A DNA stretch of 64,000 bases from an uncultured Methylococcaceae bacterium (GTDB lineage: Bacteria; Pseudomonadota; Gammaproteobacteria; Methylococcales; Methylococcaceae), in assembly GCA_903859815.1 (NCBI GenBank), contig CAIOOA010000299.1:20360-84359 (forward strand). Reading direction: 5' to 3'. Of the stretch, positions 52,980 to 62,145 are shown piece by piece. How positions within the stretch are numbered: the stretch's first letter is position 1; each line of letters starts with the position of its first letter. The notes below the pieces were generated by a model. The model searched no databases and was not told the origin of the DNA. It was given only the letters and a program-made list of their open reading frames with translations. Both the position numbers and the translations under genes were made by a program.

Positions 52980-54070
52980 GGTTTACCCCCTTCCAGTAAA
53001 CGCACTTTCTCCCCTGCCAATAATTTATGCACACCCGCAGTGACCACGCGATCACCCGTTTTCACCCCGTCGAGAATCTTGGCGTTTACATCATCGTAGC
53101 CATCTAGGGTGACAGCTTGCGGACGCACTGTCTGTGTGGAAGCGTCATACAGCCAAACTACGGTTTGTTGGCCTTGCTGGGAGACCGCCGTCAATGGAAC
53201 CAATGCTGCGGAATGAGACTCCCTGCGGCGCACATACACAGTCGCCGTCATGCCCATGTGTACCTCATCTCCGGGTTCCAGTATCGAAACCTTAACGGTG
53301 AAGGTGCGTATCGTGGCATCGACTCCGGGTGATATTTCCCTCAGTTTGGCCCCATAAAACAGACCGGGCCTAGCCCATAGGCTGACCTTGATTTCGCTTG
53401 CGGTTTTGAGTTCGTCCAAATGGTTTTCAGGGACATTGATCACGACCTCCTTTTCATCGGTTTTCGCCAAACGGAAAATGGTTTGACCTGCCCCGACATA
53501 TTGCCCGATTTCCGCCTCCACGCCCGCAATCACGCCGGCATTCTCCGCAATCAGTTTGGCATAAGCGGTTTTTCTAGCGCTTAGGGCCAAAGCGGCTTGC
53601 GCCTGTTCAGCGCGTGCCTGGGCTGCACGTAAGGCATCTTGCCTGCGTTCAACACTGGCTAGGCTGGTCAATTCCTTTTCGTATAGATTGTTGGCATGAA
53701 GCAAGTCCTTCCTCGCTTGGCTAAGTTCCGCCTGCGCGGCATTCAATTGGGCGACGGCGCTGGCTTGATTGTCAAGGTAATCGGGTGGGTCCAAGGTGGC
53801 AAGCAATTGACCGGGTTTTACTTTTGCACCGACATCCACTAAGCGTTTGGCAATTTTCCCCGGCACTTGGAAAGACAAGGAAAGCTCGTGGCGAACCTTG
53901 ACTTCCCCCGAATAATTGGAAGTATTGACCGCATTTTCGAAGTTAATCGTCGTCACCCGCACTGGACGTATCGGTTCCTGAACCGATTTAGGTTCCGTGC
54001 AGGCCACCAAAGACAATCCGAGGGCAGCAATAGCGAGCTTAAATAAAATTGATAAAATCCTCTCAATCAT
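52976..54070 (-). CDS. RND efflux periplasmic adaptor (membrane fusion lipoprotein)
   Basis: A 364-residue adaptor with lipobox LSLVACTEP (Cys24). The biotinyl-lipoyl half-motif is SFQVPGKIAKRLVDVGAKVK and its partner is AKLIAENAGVIAGVEAEIGQ. Between them is a coiled-coil hairpin (AQLNAAQAELSQARKDLLHA). The beta-barrel and membrane-proximal regions close the C-terminus. It links the pump to the outer channel. The start overlaps the tetR stop by 8 bp. Confidence 0.92.
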   Translation of the reverse strand: MIERILSILFKLAIAALGLSLVACTEPKSVQEPIRPVRVTTINFENAVNTSNYSGEVKVRHELSLSFQVPGKIAKRLVDVGAKVKPGQLLATLDPPDYLDNQASAVAQLNAAQAELSQARKDLLHANNLYEKELTSLASVERRQDALRAAQARAEQAQAALALSARKTAYAKLIAENAGVIAGVEAEIGQYVGAGQTIFRLAKTDEKEVVINVPENHLDELKTASEIKVSLWARPGLFYGAKLREISPGVDATIRTFTVKVSILEPGDEVHMGMTATVYVRRRESHSAALVPLTAVSQQGQQTVVWLYDASTQTVRPQAVTLDGYDDVNAKILDGVKTGDRVVTAGVHKLLAGEKVRLLEGGKP

Positions 54071-54704
54071 GGGTAAAACCCTCTCTTTTCAATCCATTAA
54101 TCATCGAATTAATAATGAGTTCAGCCGTCTCGGTCAAAGACCGCCATTCCACCCAAGGGTCGTCTCGTTTCGCTAGATGCAATGCGACAACCCCATGCCC
54201 AGCCGACCAAATCGCTTGGGCAACTAAATGGGGGTCCATCAGTTCCTGCCGAAGCAATCCTTTGTCGATGGCCTCAATGACAGTGGCCACTAGAAATGCG
54301 TAACCATCTTCTTCTTGTTTGCCGTGTCCCATTTCGGCATAGTCGTCTTCTTTTATTTTGCTTTGGGTCATAAACATCAAGCGATAGCTATTGGGATGGC
54401 GGACACCAAACTCGACATAAGCCCTGCCAATTTTTCTTAGGCGCTCGAAAGCGTCTGGCTCCTTGGCAATGGCATTGAATGCTTTGGCAAGTGATGAAGA
54501 GTCCTCCTTGCACAGTTCCCGAATCAGGGTTTCCTTGTCTTTAAAATGAAAGTAGATGGCAGTAGGAGAATATTCAATGGCCTCGGCTATGCGCCGCATA
54601 GTCACTGCGTCATAACCCTCTGCCACAAACAATTCGCGGGCCGCCTCTAGGATTTTCTTCCTGACCGACTTGCGCTCTCGTTCACGCCGCTCATTGATGC
54701 CCAT
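54063..54704 (-). CDS. TetR-family repressor of the efflux operon
   Basis: A 213-residue regulator with the N-terminal helix-turn-helix ILEAARELFVAEGYDAVTMR then RIAEAIEYSPTAIYFHFKDK, followed by the TetR C-terminal ligand domain with YRLMFM (WHG-like). As the first gene of the operon it probably represses itself and the pump. The palindrome TTAACAGCGTTAA at 54723 lies just upstream of the start and is a candidate operator. Confidence 0.93.
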   Translation of the reverse strand: MGINERRERERKSVRKKILEAARELFVAEGYDAVTMRRIAEAIEYSPTAIYFHFKDKETLIRELCKEDSSSLAKAFNAIAKEPDAFERLRKIGRAYVEFGVRHPNSYRLMFMTQSKIKEDDYAEMGHGKQEEDGYAFLVATVIEAIDKGLLRQELMDPHLVAQAIWSAGHGVVALHLAKRDDPWVEWRSLTETAELIINSMINGLKREGFTHD

Positions 54705-54722
54705 AAAACGCCTATTTGTAAT

Positions 54723-54735
54723 TTAACAGCGTTAA
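54723..54735. promoter_or_regulatory. Candidate operator of the TetR-type repressor
   Basis: TTAACAGCGTTAA is a perfect 5+3+5 palindrome 18 bp upstream of the repressor ATG, and the flanking AA/TT extend it imperfectly. Positions close to the start of the divergent 54833 gene may let it act on both. Confidence 0.45.
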
Positions 54736-54832
54736 GTTTCCTGCCATTGTTCTCTGATGTCAAGCGAGTGCTTGGGCTTGTGTCAAAGATTTTGACTAAA
54801 TAGCCGCGTATGCTCTATGCTTCATACTAACA

Positions 54833-55924
54833 ATGAGCCATTATTCCAACGCAAACAGGTTTGTCATGCCTATTTTATTTTCTGCCACCCTTCGTGGACT
54901 CTTCACGATGGCTGTTCTAGCGCTGCTTTCGGAGTCAGCGTTTTCCGCCCCCCCTGCCCTACCCGCGCTAAATGCCGATTTATCCCAAACCTCGATTTCG
55001 GGTTTGTCCTCCGGCGGTTTTATGGCTGCGCAATTTGAGGTAGCCTTTTCAAACTCTCTCGTCGGCGCGGGAATCGTGGCGGGCGGGCCATTCTATTGCT
55101 CAGGCGCTTACTCGTCCAATACCTACATCATGAATGCGACGACCACTTGCATGAGACCGATTGGGCCGGGGCCAGATGCGGCAAAACTGGTCGACATTGC
55201 CAAGCAATTTGCCAAAGAAGGCAAAATTGACGACCTGTCAGGCTTGAAAAAACATAAAGTCTATATTTTTAGCGGAACCAAAGACAACACCGTGACCACC
55301 AAAGTAGTGGATCAGACGCTGCGGTTTCTGGAGTTGGCGGGTGTACCGGCAGAGAATATCAAATATGTGAAAACCAAGGGTAGCGGACACGCATTAATCA
55401 CCAATAATGCCAACGATGTCGCCTGCGAAATCACCGCCCCACCGTTTATCAATGATTGCGACATGTATCAAGCACATGACATTCTCAATCAAATCTATGG
55501 CAACCTCAATCCGCCGACGAACAAACTCAGTGGCAAGTTTGTCGCCTTCAATCAACGCGAATTCATTGACTCGGACCGCACCAGCATGGATGACGAGGCA
55601 TTTGCCTATGTACCGGCCAGTTGTGAAACCAATCGCTGCAAAGTTCATGTTGCCTTGCATGGCTGTCAGCAAGGCGTGGCTATCATTGGCGACCGCTATT
55701 ACAAAACCACAGGTTATAACGAAATGGCCGATAGCAATAATATCATTGTGTTATATCCTCAAATCAAACCATCCAAATCCGTACCTTTGAATCCAAGAGG
55801 TTGCTGGGATTTCTGGGGATATTCCAGCCCAGACCCCGCACACCCCAATTTTTTTAGCAAAGATGCCCCTCAAATAAAAGCCATCGACAAAATGCTAAAA
55901 CGCTTGGGGCAGTCGCGCTCTTAA
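54833..55924 (+). CDS. Exported short-chain-length PHA depolymerase-like esterase
   Basis: A 363-residue protein with a signal peptide (TLRGLFTMAVLALLSESAFS, cleaved near residue 39). The nucleophile elbow is Ser59 in SISGLSSGGFMAAQ. HVALHGCQQG carries the oxyanion His-Gly, and DFWGY with PRGCW is also typical. This is the catalytic-domain-only (type 2) PHB depolymerase form without a visible starch- or substrate-binding domain. Together with the phasin at 56112 it fits polyhydroxyalkanoate use. It is divergent from the efflux operon. Confidence 0.85.
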   Translation: MSHYSNANRFVMPILFSATLRGLFTMAVLALLSESAFSAPPALPALNADLSQTSISGLSSGGFMAAQFEVAFSNSLVGAGIVAGGPFYCSGAYSSNTYIMNATTTCMRPIGPGPDAAKLVDIAKQFAKEGKIDDLSGLKKHKVYIFSGTKDNTVTTKVVDQTLRFLELAGVPAENIKYVKTKGSGHALITNNANDVACEITAPPFINDCDMYQAHDILNQIYGNLNPPTNKLSGKFVAFNQREFIDSDRTSMDDEAFAYVPASCETNRCKVHVALHGCQQGVAIIGDRYYKTTGYNEMADSNNIIVLYPQIKPSKSVPLNPRGCWDFWGYSSPDPAHPNFFSKDAPQIKAIDKMLKRLGQSRS

Positions 55925-55932
55925 ACAATACG

Positions 55933-56040
55933 GGAGCTCAAAGCTTGCTTTGACAAAACCATTGGAAATGCGAAAATTGCTTCGCCTGTCAAAGCTTGCT
56001 TTGACGCTCCAATCCTAGGGCGCTGCGTTACACCAGTAAA
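55933..56040. repeat. MITE-like element, incomplete copy (family A)
   Basis: GGAGCTCAAAGCTTGCTTTG at the left and GTCAAAGCTTGCTTTGACGC at the right surround a middle with ATTGGAAATGCG. The right flank TGCGTTACACCAGTAA (56024-56039) matches the terminal repeat of the 58561 copy. The left terminal repeat is missing, so this copy is truncated by the 55924 gene end or by decay. Confidence 0.7.
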
Positions 56041-56111
56041 ATAGTGATGTAGATTTTAGCAGGCATTTCCCACACCTACATTCCAGACTATCCACCAACC
56101 AGAGAAACCTG

Positions 56112-56672
56112 ATGAAAGCAAATTACCTTGAATTATTAGAAACCCTCAATCACTCATCCGCAGAGCTATTGAAAACGATCAGCCAATCCAACCAAACCGC
56201 CTTTAACAGCTTATTGACAGGGCAATGGGATATGGCGACTTGGGGGAAACTTGCCAAAACAACGCTGGATTCCACCCAAGCCATTGCCCATCAAAACACC
56301 ACTGCAATCAATGCCATCCTGCGAAATACCAAAAACCCGAAGGAATTGGAAGCCATTCCTTCCAACCTTGAACAATTCAGCGATCTAGTCGGTTCCATGG
56401 CAACTGCCTTGACCGAGATGCAAGTCAATGCCTTCAGCCAATGCGCCTCTGGTTATGTCAGTACGCTTAGAGCTATGAAAAGTGCCGGCACACCCGAGGA
56501 AATCCTTGCCGTGCAAACTCAGCATTACACGTATCTGCAAGAAAAAATGAAATCCTCTGCCGAAGAGGCTCTGTTAAAGTTAAGCTCTTTGCAAAGCGGA
56601 TTGAAAGCCTGGGTGGAGGGATCGGTGGAAAAGATGGCGGAGAGTGGAGATAGGCCAGAAAACGAGCTTTGA
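56112..56672 (+). CDS. Phasin family protein
   Basis: A 186-residue helical protein (LLETLNHSSAELLKTISQSN, then WDMATWGKLAKTTLDSTQAI, and EEILAVQTQHYTYLQEKMKS). It has the length and amphipathic helices of PHA-granule phasins, which coat polyhydroxyalkanoate granules. The QxxYxxxxxxx-S pattern EILAVQTQHYTYLQEKMKSS is typical of phasin_2. A PHA depolymerase gene precedes it. No PHA synthase is in the window. Confidence 0.8.
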   Translation: MKANYLELLETLNHSSAELLKTISQSNQTAFNSLLTGQWDMATWGKLAKTTLDSTQAIAHQNTTAINAILRNTKNPKELEAIPSNLEQFSDLVGSMATALTEMQVNAFSQCASGYVSTLRAMKSAGTPEEILAVQTQHYTYLQEKMKSSAEEALLKLSSLQSGLKAWVEGSVEKMAESGDRPENEL

Positions 56673-56739
56673 CCCACTTTATTCAGACTAAGGAAAGTTC
56701 TGACCCTTGTTTGGCATAAAATAATAATAAATCTTGTCA

Positions 56740-58182
56740 ATGAAAACCCTTCCCATCCCTTTTCCTACAGTTGCCTGGATTATTCTCCTCGCTGCATTGG
56801 TCGTTAACCTAGCCGCTGCATTAGAGTTGCGTGGGCTTTATGCGGATGGAGTGGGTTATCTGTTTTATATGATTGAAAATGACGGGTTTAAGTTAATTGA
56901 ACCCTCACGGCTGTCGGTGCAAATTCTTCAACAATGGCCTACTGTCATGGGTATGGCGTGTGGTATCCACGACGCGGCTAAACTTTCTGTCATTCATTGC
57001 ATCAGCTTGCAGCTTTTGCCGCTGGCCTTGGTCACAGCCTGTTATCTCGTTCTTCCGAAGGATCGTAAAAATTGGTTTTTTTTCCCGTTGCTGCATTATT
57101 TGGCTGGCTCAATGGGTGCGGCATTCCCTTCCATCGTTGAGGGTCCCGTCGCAACCGCTTATTTCTGGCTGGTGTTTTATTCGATCTTGTTTCGGACCGA
57201 GACAGGCTCATCCCAAGCCTTAGTGACTATATTGGCACTTCCGTTGGCATATTCCCATGAGGTTATGATTTTTCTTGCCCCTATTCTCGCGCTGGCTGCG
57301 GTTTGGCGAGCCTCCATGGTTGAATCGAAGTGGCAACGCATCGGATTCTGGCTGTTAGTTCTATGGTTTTTGGTGATTGTGGCTGTGCAAATTGGCTTTG
57401 TGCTTAACCCAAGGGACCCCGGTAATCGTGGAACCTTCATCAAAGACTTCATAGCCCTAAATTGGCTTATCTCTTACAGGGATATCAATGTTCCTGTCGC
57501 TTTGGGGTTACTTGCCATATTAGCATTATTGGTAATCTGGCTGATGCAGCTTATTGGTCTGGGAAGCACATGGGTTAAGGTTTATTCCTTGTTAGTCATA
57601 GCGGCCTTCGGGTTGGTCTGTCTGCTGGCAGTCGTGGGGACTGTTTATTTTGATAATTATTTATTCCATCCATGGATGCAGTTCAAAGCTCGAAATCACT
57701 CAGCTTTTGTGTCTGCTCCACTTGCCCTAATAGCCTTGGCATCATTGTGGTGGCCCCGACTGCAAAACGTATGGGCCACGGCAACAAACCAAATTATCCT
57801 GCTATTTCTGGCTGTTGGAGTCTTGGGCTGGCATGTCGTGGCGACAAGCTTTTGGACAGATTACCTGGCAAGCTTCCGTGATGTGTTGGCGAGACAACAG
57901 GGTCTGGTTCGTTTTGAAGACGTGATGCGAGGCTTGCCGCAGACACAGCAATATCGGTTTGAACAAATTACATGGGATTGGACCAATCCTGTATTGAGCC
58001 TATTGTTATCGCCACAAGGAAAAGTCACCACGATGATCGCTTACCCTTCAACGCATGTCGGTTGGCAACTGTTCGACCCTGCTGACCCTGACACTCTGCC
58101 GAAGAGTGTTTGGTTTGATACCTCTCAATATCAACGGCTGCTTAAACAAGCCAAAAGTGAGGGGAATGTCAACCCGAAATAG
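56740..58182 (+). CDS. Polytopic membrane protein, unknown function
   Basis: About 480 residues with ten to twelve predicted membrane helices (for example VAWIILLAALVVNLAAALEL, ALLVIWLMQLIGLGSTWVKV, LLFLAVGVLGWHVVATSFW). It may be a glycosyltransferase-like or lipid-linked sugar protein of the polytopic GT-C type because of an acidic first loop (LYADGVGYLFYMIENDG), but no DXD motif is clear. ATG 56740 is chosen; TTG 56734 adds MS. No operon partner is obvious. Confidence 0.65.
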   Translation: MKTLPIPFPTVAWIILLAALVVNLAAALELRGLYADGVGYLFYMIENDGFKLIEPSRLSVQILQQWPTVMGMACGIHDAAKLSVIHCISLQLLPLALVTACYLVLPKDRKNWFFFPLLHYLAGSMGAAFPSIVEGPVATAYFWLVFYSILFRTETGSSQALVTILALPLAYSHEVMIFLAPILALAAVWRASMVESKWQRIGFWLLVLWFLVIVAVQIGFVLNPRDPGNRGTFIKDFIALNWLISYRDINVPVALGLLAILALLVIWLMQLIGLGSTWVKVYSLLVIAAFGLVCLLAVVGTVYFDNYLFHPWMQFKARNHSAFVSAPLALIALASLWWPRLQNVWATATNQIILLFLAVGVLGWHVVATSFWTDYLASFRDVLARQQGLVRFEDVMRGLPQTQQYRFEQITWDWTNPVLSLLLSPQGKVTTMIAYPSTHVGWQLFDPADPDTLPKSVWFDTSQYQRLLKQAKSEGNVNPK

Positions 58183-58231
58183 AAACCCTAGCTTCGTGTA
58201 AAGCTGGTTAATTTTACCGCTGGAGAAAATC

Positions 58232-58501
58232 ATGGAAATTTTAATATTATTATTAATTTTAATTGTGGCTATCGTTTTAATTGTAGCGGCTGTCATTATT
58301 GTTATTCGCTTGCATAACATTCGTTCATCGAATGACATGGGTTATCCTGGCATTTATAATTCTTCAAATTTCAGTTCTAACTCTGGCTATGACCCACCGA
58401 ATTGTGACTCAGGTTCGTCTAGTTCATGCGGGGATAGCGGGGGCGATTGTGGCGGGGGCGGGGGTGGAGGCGATGGCGGTGGTTGTAGCGGGGGCGATTA
58501 G
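58232..58501 (+). CDS. Small membrane protein with Gly/Ser/Cys-rich tail
   Basis: An 89-residue protein: one N-terminal membrane helix (ILILLLILIVAIVLIVAAVI), then a short linker and a low-complexity tail (SNSGYDPPNCDSGSSSSCGD, then GGDCGGGGGGGDGGG). The tail resembles the Gly-Ser-Cys end of some small membrane or TPM-type proteins. The Cys could bind metal or cross-link. GGAGAAAATC before the ATG is a fair ribosome site. Confidence 0.55.
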   Translation: MEILILLLILIVAIVLIVAAVIIVIRLHNIRSSNDMGYPGIYNSSNFSSNSGYDPPNCDSGSSSSCGDSGGDCGGGGGGGDGGGCSGGD

Positions 58502-58560
58502 TATTGCCAGTCGCACAATGACCGGCCTTGTCGTTGACAGTTTTGCCAAATGGCAAACTA

Positions 58561-58710
58561 ATTTACTGATGTTACGCACAGAAGCGAAAGATGCATGACG
58601 GGAGCGTCAAAGCTTGCTTTGACAAGAAAATTGGAAATGTAAAGCTTGCTTGGCCTGTCAAAGCAAGCTTTGACGCTCCAAAAATAGGCCACTGCGTAAC
58701 ATCAGTAATT
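58561..58710. repeat. MITE-like element with terminal inverted repeats (family A)
   Basis: Outer 18-bp arms 58561-58578 (ATTTACTGATGTTACGCA) and 58693-58710 match in 16 positions as inverted repeats. Inside, 58601-58679 has GGAGCGTCAAAGCTTGCTTT and the inverted GCAAGCTTTGACGCTCC. The 150-bp length, terminal repeats and lack of coding sequence fit a miniature transposable element. A partial copy of the same inner and right parts is at 55933. Confidence 0.75.
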
Positions 58711-58733
58711 TAACAAAATGAAGGAATTTAATC

Positions 58734-59552
58734 GTGTACCCTACCCAAGACTTGCCTCCTTTCCCCCCCTACCCTGCTGCTGCCCAGCAAGACATTGACG
58801 GTATAACCACCGAACCTTATGGCATTAAAGCGCAGCCAAAGTGGTCGGATTACGCCAGGGTTTATGACGTCGTTCTTTGCAGAACAGCCACTTATAGGAC
58901 TATGTTATGGGATTTGTTGGGGAAATCTGGCCCCCTGCCGGCGATGTGCGATGGCAGGGTGGTATTCGATCTTGGCTGTGGGACAGGGAATCTCAGCCGT
59001 GAGATTCTTGCTGCCTATCCAAACACCACCTTGATTGCCATCGACAACGACGAATCCATGGCGATGAGCTTCAAGGAAAAGCTGTCCAAGTTGTTGGCTG
59101 ACAAGCCTACACCAGGCAAAGCCTGTTTTATGCTTGGAGATATCAGCGAAGCAATGGCAGTCTTGTCTGACTGGGGGTTTAAGGCCGATTATGTATTCTT
59201 GGTGAATGTGTTGTTCTTGATTGCGGACCCGGCGGCGATGTTGCGACAGATTGCCAGTGTATTGCGAACGGGGGGCGAGTTGAGGTTATCAAATCCTTAC
59301 GACAAAACCGATCTCAATAGCCTGTTTAGCAGTTTCCAGTCCGATCTGTTGGCGCAAAACGAATTTGAAAGCTTGGAAACTGAATTTAATGCACTGAAAT
59401 CATTCAACTTTAAGCAACTATCCCCCATGTTGACACGTTTTTCGCAAGCATCATTGATGGATGTTCTTAAACAATCAGGGTTCGGCAAACTCAATCATGT
59501 TTCACAGGGCCATTATGGAGGCCAGTCTTTGCTGATCTCCACTTCAGTCTGA
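58734..59552 (+). CDS. Class I SAM-dependent methyltransferase
   Basis: A 272-residue protein starting at GTG 58734. Motif I is VVFDLGCGTGNLSREILAAY (about 82-101), motif II-like LIAIDNDESMAMSF, then ADYVFLVNVLFLIADPAAML and ASVLRTGGELRLSNPYDKTD. The Pro-rich start (PTQDLPPFPPYPAAA) is unusual. It is convergent with the DUF4062-methyltransferase gene, with 20 bp between the two stops. The two methyltransferase domains are similar in layout, which suggests a functional or evolutionary link. Substrate unknown. Confidence 0.75.
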   Translation: MYPTQDLPPFPPYPAAAQQDIDGITTEPYGIKAQPKWSDYARVYDVVLCRTATYRTMLWDLLGKSGPLPAMCDGRVVFDLGCGTGNLSREILAAYPNTTLIAIDNDESMAMSFKEKLSKLLADKPTPGKACFMLGDISEAMAVLSDWGFKADYVFLVNVLFLIADPAAMLRQIASVLRTGGELRLSNPYDKTDLNSLFSSFQSDLLAQNEFESLETEFNALKSFNFKQLSPMLTRFSQASLMDVLKQSGFGKLNHVSQGHYGGQSLLISTSV

Positions 59553-59572
59553 TCGACTTTTCAAAACCAGAC

Positions 59573-61924
59573 TCACCGAATGCGTTTCGCGACGAAAAAA
59601 GCAAAGGGGCAAAAATCAAGCCCTTGCACGGTATAAACGGGCCTAGATTTTTCAATGATTGCATAGCCCGCACTCACCAGATGACCGGCCACGTCTTCTT
59701 CCCCGTATCTGCCGATCATCTGCAAATTACCATCCTGCGCTACGAGCCTATCAATTCCAGAGGAAAAGCTCTCGAAATCACTTTCGTTCCAGAGATTAAA
59801 GTCTTCACCATGCTCTTCTTCATGATTCTGCCTAAAAACTTGGATCGCCTCCAACAGTTTGTCCGCATCATTTTTTCCTGCAAGCAGAGAGATCGTCAGC
59901 AATCCGTTCATTTTAATCAAGTCCTCGTCCGCCAACCGTCGTAGGAATGCAGGGGGGTCCTGCAACCAGTAATAGACATTGTGTAAGGCCGCTGCGTCGT
60001 AGCTCATCCTAATCCCCACCTTTTCGAAAGAGTATCGCGGGTCGGGTTTGTGCAAGGTTTCCAGATTTGCCTTGGCTGATGAAAAGGAACCATATTGCTT
60101 GCATCGTTCTCTGACCAAATCAATCATGGCATCGTTTTGGTCGATGGCGGTGACGCGCTTGCCATTTTTCAGTAGTTCCTCGGAGAGTATTCCGGGGCCA
60201 CATCCCAAATCCAGTATGTTCTGGCAATTGGCGAGCGCGGTCACGTGAGCTTTTATCAAGCATAGATAACCTGGAAACGTCCCCAAGATACGGTTGTGAT
60301 AGACGGAGTACTCGCCTATCAGTGCTTGTTGCCCGTTCATGCGACGAAGATCCTCCTCATAATCCCCCCAATGTTCCGCTTGGTTGACATTGAGAGCCAC
60401 GATCCAGCCGTCGGGTTCGCCGGTTTGCGGGTTCTTGACCATGGAGGCAATCTTGGTGAAGTTCATCGCACCGTATTTTGGCGAACGGAAGGCGAGTTGC
60501 TCCAAGTCGAAACGAGGAGGGCCGGCTATCAGTTCAGCACCGCGACGTTTGATTTCGTCCTTGTTGGCAAGGCATTCCACAAACTCCCTAACGCTCTCAT
60601 GACGGTAAAAATGAGTGGTTGGAAAGATGAGTTCAAAAGCACTGTTCCAATCCAACAATTCGAACTTGGCATTTAGCAAATATGAAGGTACGTTTGGGTC
60701 AAATAACTTATGCCTTAAATCCCTGATTAAACTTGCATTGACATCGCAAATGGGCGCGGTCTTATAGTCAATTTGTTTTTCAAGCACATGGTTAGTCGCG
60801 GTCTTGTTATTGATGTCCAAGGCCATTTTTGAAACTTCGAGCAAGCCCTCGCTCTGGAACCCCTGGTCCCATATCTCCGCCAGTTTCTCCTGCAATGGGG
60901 GATCGTTCAGTTCGATATAATATTTGTATTCCCATTCCAAATCCGGCCCGCCACGCGAAGATAGCTTCGCGGACGCAAAAGGCTCCGCCAGTACGGCTAA
61001 TTGTGAAATTGAAGCGACAGTCCCTTGAGTAGGGTCGGAGCCGTAACGCAGCAAGGCGAAGGACAGGCTGGAACTGATACTCAAAGGTCCTGGCTTGACC
61101 GTTTCCTTTTGCAGGCAAACCGAGAAGCGACCTAACAGTTCGGGACTGGCGGTCGAAGTGGAATCGCATAGATATTGTTTCAAGCGGTCGACTTTGAAAC
61201 GAGGGAGCAACAAGACCACTTTTTCGACCCATTGCAAGTCTTTCAAAAACCCCCAGCTTGCTTCAAAATCATCCTTGGTTTTCAAAGCCCTTAGTTCGGT
61301 GTTATACAAAAGGACACACGCCTTTTCGCCCTCAGGGGAGGCTTGTAACAACAACTTTTTCGGATTGTATGGCCCTCCACGGTATAAAGAGAGGACGGTG
61401 GAGGCTTTTTCATTTTCCCTTTGCTGCGCCCAATCTGTCAGGGTTTGCTTGACTTTGTTGAGCAGATCGTCGGGACTTTGATAATCCAAAGGGAAACGGT
61501 CGGAAACACTTTTCTTGAATGCTTTAAGTCTGTTGAACTGGTCAATCAATTCATCACTTTTTGGATCATTGACATCGATAGGAAGCCATTTTGCCGGGAA
61601 GAAAACCGCTGCCTGCCCTTTGCGCTTGGATAATTCCTCTATCGTTCCTGCCGGATAGTCTTGCGTCGGTGTGCCCATGCGCCCTTTAAACGCTGCGATG
61701 ATAAAATCGGCACGGTTGAGCAATTGTTCGTTGATGGCTGCTTGGGGTGATTGGTCAAAATTAGATACCGCATTCCATTCCCAGAGCAATGGAAGAAAGG
61801 CAATTTCCTTGTTCGAATTCTCGAAGTTCCATTCGCATATCGCCTTTACGATCTTGCTACGTTCCTCTGACAAATCCGAGGGAGAAGCAATAAGAACCTC
61901 ATAAGTGTTTCGGTATGAAGCCAC
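59573..61924 (-). CDS. DUF4062 - PAS-like - SAM methyltransferase fusion protein
   Basis: A 783-residue protein starting at GTG 61924 with a strong AAGGAGG ribosome site. Residues 5-105 match DUF4062 (TYEVLIASPSDLSEERSKIV, FLPLLWEWNAVSNFD, ADFIIAAFKGRMGTPT), a TIR/SEFIR-like fold usually placed in front of STAND NTPases. Residues 170-360 are a novel-looking middle. Residues 410-540 hold a PAS- or MmyB-like sensor (PSYLLNAKFELLDWNSAFEL). Residues 569-700 are a class I methyltransferase with NILDLGCGPGILSEELLKNG. The C-terminus TVQGLDFCPFAFFVAKR is typical of small-molecule methyltransferases. DUF4062 joined to a methyltransferase instead of an NTPase is unusual; a conflict or signalling role is inference. 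Confidence 0.7.
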   Translation of the reverse strand: MASYRNTYEVLIASPSDLSEERSKIVKAICEWNFENSNKEIAFLPLLWEWNAVSNFDQSPQAAINEQLLNRADFIIAAFKGRMGTPTQDYPAGTIEELSKRKGQAAVFFPAKWLPIDVNDPKSDELIDQFNRLKAFKKSVSDRFPLDYQSPDDLLNKVKQTLTDWAQQRENEKASTVLSLYRGGPYNPKKLLLQASPEGEKACVLLYNTELRALKTKDDFEASWGFLKDLQWVEKVVLLLPRFKVDRLKQYLCDSTSTASPELLGRFSVCLQKETVKPGPLSISSSLSFALLRYGSDPTQGTVASISQLAVLAEPFASAKLSSRGGPDLEWEYKYYIELNDPPLQEKLAEIWDQGFQSEGLLEVSKMALDINNKTATNHVLEKQIDYKTAPICDVNASLIRDLRHKLFDPNVPSYLLNAKFELLDWNSAFELIFPTTHFYRHESVREFVECLANKDEIKRRGAELIAGPPRFDLEQLAFRSPKYGAMNFTKIASMVKNPQTGEPDGWIVALNVNQAEHWGDYEEDLRRMNGQQALIGEYSVYHNRILGTFPGYLCLIKAHVTALANCQNILDLGCGPGILSEELLKNGKRVTAIDQNDAMIDLVRERCKQYGSFSSAKANLETLHKPDPRYSFEKVGIRMSYDAAALHNVYYWLQDPPAFLRRLADEDLIKMNGLLTISLLAGKNDADKLLEAIQVFRQNHEEEHGEDFNLWNESDFESFSSGIDRLVAQDGNLQMIGRYGEEDVAGHLVSAGYAIIEKSRPVYTVQGLDFCPFAFFVAKRIR

Positions 61925-61996
61925 AGAACCTCCTTATGTCTAGTGATTTGACGGTTACCCAAAGAGACAAGCCGTAGAATTTGAGTCCTTTTAATT

Positions 61997-62089
61997 TGGC
62001 GGAGAGGGAGGGATTCGAACCCTCGTGGGGCTTTTAGGCCCCCATCCGATTTCGAGTCGGCGCCGTTATGGCCACTTCGGTACCTCTCC
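61997..62089 (-). tRNA. tRNA-Ser (anticodon CGA)
   Basis: 93 nt with the encoded CCA end. The minus strand begins GGAGAGGTACCGAAGTGG, the anticodon arm is CCGACTCGAAATCGG with CGA, and a long variable arm (GGGGGCCTAAAAGCCCC) marks the class II serine type. The T arm is GGGTTCGAATCCC. It lies 72 bp upstream of the DUF4062 gene on the same strand. Confidence 0.96.
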
Positions 62090-62145
62090 ACAGGTAACAT
62101 TATACACGTCTTGCCTTATTTGGCATAAGGCAAGACGGGGGACGC

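Noticed and set aside
58299..58598. Second frame overlapping the Gly-rich membrane protein
   Set aside because: The frame at 58232 has the better start, membrane helix and composition; the other is a by-product of GC-rich repeats and the MITE end.
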